Under the pieces are notes generated by a model, which was given only the letters and a program-made list of their open reading frames with translations, was not told where the DNA came from and did not search any database. Below, piece by piece: positions 1 through 5,413 of a stretch of DNA of 5,991 nucleotides (positions are counted from its first letter, which is position 1; each line of letters opens with the position of its first letter). Origin of the DNA: a bacterium (GTDB taxonomy: Bacteria > CG2-30-53-67 > CG2-30-70-394); assembly GCA_024278555.1 (NCBI GenBank), contig JAJRSX010000116.1:1-5991 (forward strand), read 5' to 3'. The position numbers and the translations under genes were made by a program.

Positions 1-858
1 GGCGCCGTCGTCGCCCATGCCGGTGAGGAGGATGCCCACCGACGCGCCACCAAAGATTTGCGCGGCGGTGTTGAAGAGGCAATCCACGGAGGGTCGGTGA
101 CGGTTGACCGGTGCCGCCTCCTGCAGACGTGCGGTTGGACGTGCCGCCGTCCCCGCCACCTCCAGGTGGACGTGGCCGGGAGCCACCAGGGCGACGCCGG
201 GCTCCAGTCGGTCACCGTCGGCCGCCTCCTTCACCCGCACGGCACTGTGCTCGTTGAGGCGGGCGGCGAAGGAGGCGGTGAAGCCGGCGGGCATGTGCTG
301 GACGATGGCGATGGGAGGCGATGCCTCCGGGAGGCGCGCGAGGATGGAGGCGATTGCCTCGGTGCCGCCGGTGGAGGCGCCGATCATCACCGGCCGCAGG
401 CGAGAGCGCTCCCCCACCGAGTCGAGGATGCTGCCCGCGCCCCGGTGGCCGAGCTGGCCGGTGGCGCTCATCGCCGCGGCGCGCACCTGGCGGCGTAGCT
501 CGCCGCCGAAGCGCGCCCACAGGCGCGGATGCGGCAGCGTGACCTTGCCCACCACCCCGACGGCGCCCTGGGCGATCGCGTCGAGGCAGGCGTGGCCGTC
601 CTCCTGGGTGACGGTGGAGACCACTACCACCGGCATCGGGCGCCCGGCCATCAGCTTCTTCAGGAAGGTGAGGCCGTCCATGCGCGGCATGAGGAGATCG
701 AGGGTGATGACGTCGGGTGTCACCCGGTCGAGGAGCCGCCGGGCGACGATCGGATCCTCCGCCTCCGCCACCACGCGGATATCACCCTTGGCCTCGAGCT
801 GCTCCCTGAGGCGGACACGGGTGGCGGCGTCGTCGTCGATGATGAGGACGGAGGTCAT
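1..858 (-). CDS. cheB: CheB-type chemotaxis methylesterase with receiver domain (second copy, C-terminus beyond window)
   Basis: The frame is open for all 286 codons, from ATG at 858 to the left edge. An N-terminal receiver (about 1-120) has acidic residues D8/D9 and the phospho-acceptor D54 in TLDLLMP. It also has S81 and K105. A linker (about 121-154) leads to the methylesterase domain with the visible catalytic set S162 (GASTGG), H188 (IVQHMP) and D284 (GMGDDGA). The family role is cytoplasmic, phosphorylation-activated removal of methyl groups or amides from receptor glutamates/glutamines. The receiver is unusual: D10 replaces the usual Ser after the Asp pair, L56 replaces the usual Glu two residues after D54, and V106 replaces the Pro after the conserved Lys. 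It closely resembles the other CheB in the window, so the two are paralogues. No canonical ribosome binding site is seen. The start is set by family alignment. About 60 C-terminal residues are probably missing beyond the edge. Confidence 0.95.
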   Translation of the reverse strand, partial: MTSVLIIDDDAATRVRLREQLEAKGDIRVVAEAEDPIVARRLLDRVTPDVITLDLLMPRMDGLTFLKKLMAGRPMPVVVVSTVTQEDGHACLDAIAQGAVGVVGKVTLPHPRLWARFGGELRRQVRAAAMSATGQLGHRGAGSILDSVGERSRLRPVMIGASTGGTEAIASILARLPEASPPIAIVQHMPAGFTASFAARLNEHSAVRVKEAADGDRLEPGVALVAPGHVHLEVAGTAARPTARLQEAAPVNRHRPSVDCLFNTAAQIFGGASVGILLTGMGDDGA

Positions 859-878
859 GGGGGGCTCGCTTCGCTCGC

Positions 879-915
879 GGGGATGGGGGGGTGAGGGATG
901 GGGGGTGAGGGGGTG
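879..915. repeat. G-rich heptad-like array, copy A
   Basis: On the plus strand the units read GGGGATG, GGGGGGTG, AGGGATG, GGGGGTG and AGGGGGTG, that is seven- or eight-base units of the form RGGG(G)RTG. Since the genes run on the minus strand, the mRNA would be C-rich here and the template strand G-rich. The array matches the one at 1649-1683. The variable G-run lengths look like slippage. Confidence 0.7.
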
Positions 916-916
916 G

Positions 917-935
917 CGCCGGCCTGCGGCCGGCG
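917..935. other. Perfect 8-bp GC hairpin with TGC loop
   Basis: CGCCGGCC (917-924) and GGCCGGCG (928-935) are perfect inverted repeats around a three-base loop. No T-run follows on either strand, so this is not a standard intrinsic terminator. It is the counterpart of the hairpin at 1687-1704, at the same distance from the module start. Confidence 0.75.
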
Positions 936-973
936 ATGATCTCTTCGTGGCCGGCTTTCGTCGTCATATTCAT

Positions 974-988
974 CAGCCCGAAGGGCTG
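974..988. other. GAA-triloop hairpin (module copy A)
   Basis: CAGCCC (974-979) and GGGCTG (983-988) pair perfectly around GAA (TTC on the coding strand). The second position pair is A-T here and G-C in the matching hairpin at 1783-1797, which keeps the stem intact. The flanking TCCTT is shared. No poly-T follows in the direction of transcription. Confidence 0.75.
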
Positions 989-993
989 TCCTT

Positions 994-1021
994 CCCTAAT
1001 CCCTAGCCCCTAACCCCTCGG
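994..1021. repeat. Heptad array CCCTAAT-type, telomere-like
   Basis: Four consecutive seven-base units read CCCTAAT, CCCTAGC, CCCTAAC and CCCTCGG on the plus strand. On the coding strand this gives four runs of three or four G separated by TTA, CTA and ATTA (994-1017), which satisfies the usual G-quadruplex pattern in DNA or mRNA. It lies between the two hairpins downstream of cheD. No function can be assigned from sequence. Confidence 0.7.
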
Positions 1022-1041
1022 GAATCGCGTAGCGATTCCCG
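1019..1041 (-). other. Perfect 10-bp hairpin abutting the cheD stop codon
   Basis: CGGGAATCGC (1019-1028) and GCGATTCCCG (1032-1041) form a perfect inverted repeat with a three-base loop. In the transcription direction the stem starts at the base immediately after the cheD TAG stop. The following sequence is AGGGGTTAGG rather than a U-tract, so a Rho-independent terminator is unlikely. An mRNA 3'-end stabiliser or a partial block to transcription into the next gene is possible (inference). Confidence 0.8.
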
Positions 1042-1623
1042 CTAAAACAGCTCCACATCCATCTTCTCCGGCGCCTGGACGGCCGCCGCCTCCTTGGCCC
1101 GGTACTGGGCCTCTGTCGTCTGCACGCTCGACACCTCGGTGGGTGCAAGGTGGCGCACCTTGACCTTGCCGGTGTCGAGGAAGAAGCAGATCCGCCGTCC
1201 GGCGTTGCCGCCGAGATCGGCACAGGCGATGGGGATCCCCTCGTTGGCGAGCATCTCGCGGACAAACCGCTCGTTCGCCGCCGCCACCGACCGCTCCGGC
1301 GCCACCCCTGCCATCACGTTACCGGCCCCAAAGACCTTCGCCTGCATGAGGGATCGGGCCGAGCCGCGGTGCATCATGTCGTTGATCAACAGCTCCATGG
1401 CATAGAGGCCGTGGCGGCCGGTCGCCTCCTCAAGCGACACGTTCGCACCGGGGAGCATGAAGTGGTTCATCCCACCGATGCGGTGGTGCTGGTCCCAGAG
1501 GCAGACCGCCACGCACGAGCCGAGGACCGTCTCGATGAGCTCCGGACCGGAGCCCACGTGGTACTCGCCCGCCATGATCACGCAGGAGGGCCGCGCGAAC
1601 GCGGTGTTGTGTCGGAACTCCAT
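1042..1623 (-). CDS. cheD: Chemoreceptor glutamine deamidase CheD
   Basis: This is a 193-residue protein. CheD proteins deamidate specific glutamines of methyl-accepting chemotaxis proteins to glutamate, and in some bacteria also partner with CheC. The family signature is clear: LGSCVAV carries the nucleophile C37, and GGMNHFMLP carries the catalytic H54. The 17-residue Cys-His spacing is as in Thermotoga CheD (C27/H44). Further conserved blocks are VFGAGNVM (about 97-104) and the GGNAGRRICFFLDTGKVKVRHL region (138-159). A charged tail after residue 160 ends in DVELF, as I recall for many proteobacterial CheD proteins. The ATG at 1623 gives a normal N-terminus. A later Met17 would also leave the core intact. 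No strong Shine-Dalgarno is seen, only GCGAGCGAAGCGAGC 11 bases upstream. It is flanked by two CheB genes, which fits a receptor-adaptation role. No CheC is in the window. Confidence 0.96.
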   Translation of the reverse strand: MEFRHNTAFARPSCVIMAGEYHVGSGPELIETVLGSCVAVCLWDQHHRIGGMNHFMLPGANVSLEEATGRHGLYAMELLINDMMHRGSARSLMQAKVFGAGNVMAGVAPERSVAAANERFVREMLANEGIPIACADLGGNAGRRICFFLDTGKVKVRHLAPTEVSSVQTTEAQYRAKEAAAVQAPEKMDVELF

Positions 1624-1648
1624 GGGTCGTTTAGCTCGCTTCGCTCGC

Positions 1649-1683
1649 GGGGATGGGGGGTGAGGGGTGGGGGATGAGGGGAT
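1649..1683. repeat. G-rich heptad array, copy B
   Basis: Five successive seven-base units on the plus strand read GGGGATG, GGGGGTG, AGGGGTG, GGGGATG and AGGGGAT. They match the array at 879-915 and directly follow the same GCTCGCTTCGCTCGC word. The G-rich strand is the template strand for cheD. Confidence 0.75.
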
Positions 1684-1686
1684 GGT

Positions 1687-1704
1687 CGGCCGCTGGCACG
1701 GCCG
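1687..1704. other. GC hairpin (module copy B)
   Basis: CGGCCG at 1687-1692 and again at 1699-1704 can pair across a six-base loop, with a possible extra T-G wobble. It is followed by GCGAT as in copy A. It is positionally equivalent to 917-935 but not identical in sequence. No T-run follows. Confidence 0.6.
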
Positions 1705-1732
1705 GCGATTCTTTCGGTGATACGACTCCCCC

Positions 1733-1760
1733 TTTCTACTTTCTACTTTTTACTTTTTGC
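1733..1760. repeat. T-rich heptad array (TTTCTAC / TTTTTAC)
   Basis: Four exact seven-base units read TTTCTAC, TTTCTAC, TTTTTAC and TTTTTGC. This is the only clearly AT-rich patch in the window. On the coding strand it reads as A-rich GTAGAAA/GTAAAAA units. Short heptanucleotide tandem repeats between genes are known from cyanobacteria and other bacteria. Their role is unclear. Confidence 0.8.
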
Positions 1761-1778
1761 GTTTCCTCCATCGGCACC

Positions 1779-1786
1779 TTATCGGC
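1779..1786 (-). promoter_or_regulatory. Possible sigma-28 (FliA) -10 box upstream of cheD
   Basis: The minus strand reads GCCGATAA, identical to the enterobacterial FliA -10 consensus, about 155 bases upstream of the cheD start. FliA-type promoters commonly drive chemotaxis genes. The -35 region is poor: the best partial match is an AAG at 10-base spacing. Four of the eight bases belong to the GAA-loop hairpin, so chance is a real alternative. Confidence 0.25.
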
Positions 1787-1797
1787 CCGAAGGGCCG
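1783..1797. other. GAA-triloop hairpin (module copy B)
   Basis: CGGCCC (1783-1788) and GGGCCG (1792-1797) pair perfectly around GAA. Relative to 974-988 both bases of the second pair differ (G-C instead of A-T), while the rest of the stem, the loop and the flanking TCCTT are unchanged. It lies 23 bases beyond the stop codon of the first cheB. There is no U-tract in the direction of transcription. Confidence 0.75.
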
Positions 1798-1820
1798 TCC
1801 TTGCCTGCCTTTCGATCTCC

Positions 1821-2870
1821 CTACCTCCCTCCCCCCACCAGTCCGGCCCCACACCGGGCCGCCGCCTTGAGGATCGCGTGGGGGATACGCTCCAGCGGCA
1901 GCTCGACGGTCGCCGCGCCGAGCCGCACCGCGGCGCGCGGCATGCCGTAGACAATAGAGGTCGCCTTATCCTGGACGATGGTGTGGCTGCCGGCGTCGCG
2001 CATCGCCTTGAGGCCGGCGGCGCCGTCGGCCCCCATGCCGGTGAGCAGGACCCCCACCGCGTCGCTCTGCGCGACCCGGGCGACCGAGTGGAAGAGGACG
2101 TCCACCGCCGGCCGCTGGTGGTGCACGCGCTCGCCCGTGGAGACCACCAGTCGCCACCCCCCCGGCCGCCCGGCCACCTCCAGGTGGGTGTCGCCGGCGG
2201 CGACCGCCACCATGCCGGGCTGCAGCGGCTGGCCGTCCGTCGCCTCGAAGCAGTGTGGGGCCATCTCCCGGTCGAGGTGGCGAGCGAAGGAGGCGGTGAA
2301 GCCGGGCGGCATGTGCTGGACGATTGCGATCGGCGGGCACGCCGCGGGCATCCGTGCAAGCACCGCGCGGATCGCCTCGGTGCCGCCGGTGGAGGCACCG
2401 ATCACGACCACCTTTCCCCCGTCCGCCACCGCCGCCAGACGTGTATCCGAAACCACCGCCTGATGGCTGGACACCCGGGCGGTGGCCGCGGCACGCACTT
2501 CGCGGACGAGGTTGCCGGCAAAGTCCTCCAGTGAGCTTGGGAAGTCCGGCGTCGGCTTCCCCACCACCCCCACCGCGCCGATCTTCAACGCCTCGAGGGT
2601 CGCGTCCGCGCCCCGCTGGGTGAGGGTCGAGGCCATCACCACCGGTGTCGGCCGCCCGGCCATCAGCTTGCGCAGGAAGGTGATGCCGTCCATCCGCGGC
2701 ATCTCCACGTCGAGGGTGATGACGTCGGGAGAGACACGCTCGAGCAGTCGGCGGGCGACAAAGGGGTCCTCGGCCTCGGCCACCACTTCGATGCCCGGCT
2801 CCGCCTCCAGGAGGCCGCGGAACTGGGCGCGAATCGCCGCGGAGTCATCGATGATCATGACCTGAATCAT
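1821..2870 (-). CDS. cheB: Chemotaxis response regulator protein-glutamate methylesterase CheB
   Basis: This is a complete 349-residue CheB, the usual family length. The receiver (about 1-118) has D8/D9, phospho-acceptor D54 in TLDVEMPRMDG, S81 and the K105-P106 pair. A linker (about 119-152) leads to the methylesterase domain with catalytic S160 (GASTGG), H186 (IVQHMP) and D282 (GMGADG). It removes methyl groups from receptor glutamates, and deamidates some glutamines, after phosphorylation by CheA. It acts in the cytoplasm at receptor arrays. ATG at 2870 matches the family N-terminus. A GAGG lies nine bases upstream, and the gene starts 48 bases after the receptor 2 stop, so co-transcription is likely. 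All residues expected for phospho-control are present, unlike in its paralogue at 1-858. The C-terminal GAGLVGGGR tail is glycine-rich. Confidence 0.97.
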   Translation of the reverse strand: MIQVMIIDDSAAIRAQFRGLLEAEPGIEVVAEAEDPFVARRLLERVSPDVITLDVEMPRMDGITFLRKLMAGRPTPVVMASTLTQRGADATLEALKIGAVGVVGKPTPDFPSSLEDFAGNLVREVRAAATARVSSHQAVVSDTRLAAVADGGKVVVIGASTGGTEAIRAVLARMPAACPPIAIVQHMPPGFTASFARHLDREMAPHCFEATDGQPLQPGMVAVAAGDTHLEVAGRPGGWRLVVSTGERVHHQRPAVDVLFHSVARVAQSDAVGVLLTGMGADGAAGLKAMRDAGSHTIVQDKATSIVYGMPRAAVRLGAATVELPLERIPHAILKAAARCGAGLVGGGR

Positions 2871-2886
2871 GGGGGCTCGCCTCGCT
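2871..2886 (-). promoter_or_regulatory. Leader word AGCGAGGCGAGCCCCC upstream of cheB
   Basis: The sequence just before the cheB ATG is nearly the same as that before the second cheB (AGCGAAGCGAGCCCCCC, 859-875), and related to AGCGAAGCGAGC before cheD (1634-1645). GAGG within it may serve as a ribosome binding site here. It could be a reduced relic of the intergenic module or a shared translation-initiation element. Confidence 0.5.
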
Positions 2887-2902
2887 TGTTGAGGTTGATG
2901 CG

Positions 2903-2918
2903 CAGGGAGACAGGGAGG
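2903..2918. repeat. 8-bp tandem duplication in the receptor 2 - cheB spacer
   Basis: CAGGGAGA is followed directly by CAGGGAGG, next to the receptor 2 stop codon. It is G-rich on the plus strand, like the arrays in the longer spacers, but has period eight and only two units. Confidence 0.45.
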
Positions 2919-5375
2919 TCAGTGCGCTTTGTCGAAGTTGTCGCTCTGGAAGAAGTCGCACTTCATGCAGTTCGCCTGCTTCTTGGCGAAGGAGCCCTGG
3001 ACCTCGCCGCCGCACAGAGTACCGGTGAGGTAGGCGCAGTCGCGGCCGTGGTCCGGGTAGGCCGGGCAGACGCCGAGCTCCGCCGCCTTGGCGCCGCCCT
3101 CCTCGCGACCGCACTTCTTGAACTCCCAGCAGTTGAGGGGGCGATCCCCCGTACCCGGGGCGCCGCGCTTCGGCTGCAACACGATGGCCACGTCACCCGC
3201 GGGCGGGACGGCGACCGTGGCACCGCCACCCGCGCTGGAGGCGCCGCTCGTCCCATCCGGAAGACGGAAGCGGTTCACCTCCCTGCTCATGTCGCGGGCG
3301 TGGGTGGCGAGGAGGTCGGTGGCCTCGGCCGACTGGCTGATGAGGGCGGCGTTCTGCTGGTTGAGGGTGTTCATCTCGGCCACCGCCCGGTTCACCTCCT
3401 CCACCCCCTTTGCCTGCTCCTCGTTGGCGGTGGAGATCTCCTCGACCACGGTGGACGCCTTGCGCACCGACTCGAGGATCTCGGTAAGCCGCGCTCCGGA
3501 GGCGTTCACCAGCTCCGCCCCCTTGTCGACCTTCTCCACCGTGTCGGCGATCAGCCCCTTGATCTCCGCCGCCGCCTTGGCCGAGCGCCGGGCCAGGTTC
3601 CTGACCTCGGCGGCGACCACCGCGAAGCCGCGCCCGTGCTCGCCGGCGCGCGCCGCCTCCACCGCCGCGTTGAGCGACAGCAGGTTGGTCTGGAAGGCGA
3701 TCTCGTCGATCACCTCGATGATGTCGCGGATCTTCCCCGACGCCTCCTCGATCTTCCCCATGGCGGCGACCGCCTCCCCCACCACGCTCCCGCCGCCCTC
3801 CGCCACCTCGCGGGCGGCGGCGGTGAGCTCGTTCGCCTCATGGGCGTTGGCCGCGTTCTGCCCGACGGTGGCCGCCATCTCCTCCATGGCCGAGGCGGTG
3901 TCCTCCAGAGAGGTGACCTGGCGCTCGCTGCGGCCGCTGAGGTCCTGGTAGCCGGCGGCGATCTCCATCACCGCCTTCTCCACCTCGCCAGAGGCAACGC
4001 GGATGCTGGCGAGCGGCTCGGCGACCGAGTCGAGCATCGCGTTCATCCGCCGCACCTGCGACCGGTGCTCTTCGCTGGTGAAGAGCTCCGGGTCGATGCG
4101 CAGGTCGAGGCGACCCGAGATCATCCCCTCCACCAGCCGCCGGGTCTCGTGCTCCAGCCGCACCTCCTCGGTCACCTCCTTCCACTCCACTACGGTAGCG
4201 ATGTACTCCCCTGCCTGGTCGAAGGCGGCGCTGGAGGTGTGGCGGAAGGTGAGGTCGCCGACCTCGATCTTCGCCGTGTACGGGAAGTTGGAGGGATCGT
4301 CGAGGATCTTCCGTACCCGCTCGGGATCGGTGTGGAAGTCGTCGATACACCGCCCCACCAGGGCGTCGGCACGGAAGGTCGGGAACAACTTGCGCAGCTC
4401 CCCCTCCAGCCGCTTGAAGGTGGCGTGGGCCGCGTCGTTCATGTAGGTGATGACCCGGTTGCGGTCCGCCACCATGATGTTGGCCGACGCCCCATCGAGG
4501 GCCACCTTCACCGCCACCGCCTCGTTCGAGGAGCGCAGCGCCTCGGTCATCTGATTGAAGGCGGCGGCGACATCACCGAGCTCGTCCGCGCGGTCGCACG
4601 CCACCTCCGCCTGCAGGTCACCGGAGGCGACCCGGCGAACCGCCGCCACCAGCTCCGCCAGCGGGGCGAGGACGCGCCCCTGCACGCCGCGTCGTAAGAG
4701 GAAGGCCGCCGCCACGAAGATCAGGATGACCATGAGGCCAAGGAGACGGAGGCGCGCCACGCCCGAGGCGACGTCGGTGGCGGCGGCGCCCGCCGTCGCC
4801 AGAGCCTCCTCCATGGCGGTGAGCTGATCGGCGACGATGGGGTCGAGCTCCTTGGAGAGCGCCTCCGCTGCCTCATCGAAGGAGGCCATCGCCTGGTTGC
4901 CCTTGCTCGGCCCGCCATCGACGTAGGCGCGGGCCATCTCCCGGCCCGTCTGATAGTAGGCGTCGAAGGCCCCCTTGAGTTTGTCGAGGCGTGCCGCCAT
5001 GGCGCCGTCGCCCGCGTCGCGGTAGTGGTCACGGAAGACGGCGAGGAGGCCACGGAAGGCCTTGGCGTGGACCTCCGCCTCGTCGAATCCGTCGGCGAGG
5101 CCGTCGGCGGCGCGGGTGGCGGAGATGTCGGTGAGGAACTGCTGCACCTGGACCACGTGCAGCCGCATCGCCTCCCCCTTCATGGCCAGGTCCACTGCGT
5201 GGTCGCGCACCTCGCTGATCGCAGTGTTCGCCGTGACGCTGTCCTCGACCGCGCGGTGGGTTACCCACCACCCGGCGACCGCCAGGCTGCCGATGACCAG
5301 CGCCATGGTGGTGAAGATGGTGGCCACCGCCGAGGCGAGGGAGCCCTTATATGTGAGTCGCTGGATCCAGCTCAT
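2919..5375 (-). CDS. Methyl-accepting chemotaxis protein with PAS domain and C-terminal cysteine-rich domain
   Basis: This 818-residue transmembrane receptor controls CheA. Its parts are: TM1 about 16-36; a mostly helical periplasmic domain about 37-208 with [15 protein letters not shown] (75-89) and [17 protein letters not shown] (144-160); TM2 about 209-227; HAMP about 228-286; PAS about 287-403; and a HAMP-like linker about 411-475. The signalling hairpin is about 476-705, with its tip at 556-595 ([18 protein letters not shown]). Candidate methylation positions are E499, Q506 and E652/E653. A Gly/Ala/Pro linker (706-747) joins a tail with C749, C755, C770, C780, C788, C803 and C806. That tail resembles what I recall as the 'two-CW' domain of some receptors, possibly metal or redox binding. 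No CheR-binding pentapeptide is present. ATG at 5375 is preferred because AGAGG lies six bases upstream. A GTG at 5429 would add 18 residues and overlap the upstream gene. cheB follows after 48 bases. Confidence 0.95.
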   Translation of the reverse strand: MSWIQRLTYKGSLASAVATIFTTMALVIGSLAVAGWWVTHRAVEDSVTANTAISEVRDHAVDLAMKGEAMRLHVVQVQQFLTDISATRAADGLADGFDEAEVHAKAFRGLLAVFRDHYRDAGDGAMAARLDKLKGAFDAYYQTGREMARAYVDGGPSKGNQAMASFDEAAEALSKELDPIVADQLTAMEEALATAGAAATDVASGVARLRLLGLMVILIFVAAAFLLRRGVQGRVLAPLAELVAAVRRVASGDLQAEVACDRADELGDVAAAFNQMTEALRSSNEAVAVKVALDGASANIMVADRNRVITYMNDAAHATFKRLEGELRKLFPTFRADALVGRCIDDFHTDPERVRKILDDPSNFPYTAKIEVGDLTFRHTSSAAFDQAGEYIATVVEWKEVTEEVRLEHETRRLVEGMISGRLDLRIDPELFTSEEHRSQVRRMNAMLDSVAEPLASIRVASGEVEKAVMEIAAGYQDLSGRSERQVTSLEDTASAMEEMAATVGQNAANAHEANELTAAAREVAEGGGSVVGEAVAAMGKIEEASGKIRDIIEVIDEIAFQTNLLSLNAAVEAARAGEHGRGFAVVAAEVRNLARRSAKAAAEIKGLIADTVEKVDKGAELVNASGARLTEILESVRKASTVVEEISTANEEQAKGVEEVNRAVAEMNTLNQQNAALISQSAEATDLLATHARDMSREVNRFRLPDGTSGASSAGGGATVAVPPAGDVAIVLQPKRGAPGTGDRPLNCWEFKKCGREEGGAKAAELGVCPAYPDHGRDCAYLTGTLCGGEVQGSFAKKQANCMKCDFFQSDNFDKAH

Positions 5376-5381
5376 GGGTTG

Positions 5382-5386
5382 CCTCT
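5382..5386 (-). promoter_or_regulatory. Ribosome binding site of receptor 2
   Basis: AGAGG on the minus strand sits six bases before the ATG at 5375. It is the clearest Shine-Dalgarno in the window and supports this start over the in-frame GTG at 5429, which would overlap the end of the preceding receptor gene. Confidence 0.7.
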
Positions 5387-5413
5387 GGAAATGGGGGTGG
5401 ATCACGTCGTCGA

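Larger units (their letters stand above)
864..997. repeat. Composite intergenic repeat module, copy A (between cheD and second cheB)
   Basis: On the plus strand it begins with GCTCGCTTCGCTCGC (864-878). It continues through a G-rich array with about seven-base spacing (879-915), a GC hairpin (917-935), a less structured stretch, and a GAA-loop hairpin followed by TCCTT (974-993). The same parts in the same order occur in copy B, which starts at 1634. In both copies the first hairpin starts 53 bases after the module starts. It occupies most of the 183-base spacer between cheD and the second cheB, and no gene is seen in it. Its function is unknown. It could be a dispersed intergenic repeat or a structured untranslated region. 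Confidence 0.75.
1634..1802. repeat. Composite intergenic repeat module, copy B (between first cheB and cheD)
   Basis: This copy has the same order as copy A: GCTCGCTTCGCTCGC (1634-1648), a G-rich heptad array, a GC hairpin starting 53 bases in, and a GAA-loop hairpin followed by TCCTT (1783-1802). It is longer than copy A between the two hairpins, mainly because of an inserted T-rich heptad array (1733-1760). It fills most of the 197-base spacer upstream of cheD. No gene is seen in this spacer. Confidence 0.75.

Noticed and set aside
782-973. A 63-codon minus-strand frame (MNMTTKAGHEEI...) in the cheD - second cheB spacer
   Set aside because: It runs through the repeat module into the second cheB in a different frame, and becomes Pro/His/Arg-rich. 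There is no good ribosome binding site.
1736-1769. Tiny minus-strand frame MEETQKVKSRK with GGAGG nearby
   Set aside because: It is encoded entirely by the heptad array and ends at once. The GGAGG lies inside the frame, not upstream of it.
864-1802. CRISPR array or IS-type mobile element
   Set aside because: The repeated parts are not equal-length repeats with unique spacers. There is no transposase gene, and no terminal inverted repeats or target duplications were found.
1779-1820. Intrinsic terminator after the first cheB
   Set aside because: The GAA/TTC-loop hairpin is not followed by a U-tract in the direction of transcription (ATAAGG follows), so the basic requirement is missing.
1653-2534. 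A 293-codon plus-strand frame starting in the G-rich array
   Set aside because: It is antisense to cheB and reads through the hairpins and heptad repeats, with a low-complexity, Arg/His-rich product. No family is recognised.
2886-4697. A 603-codon open frame on the plus strand
   Set aside because: It lies antisense to receptor 2, whose domains are unmistakable. Long antisense frames are expected in GC-rich genes. Its translation is His/Leu/Arg/Gly-rich with no domain.
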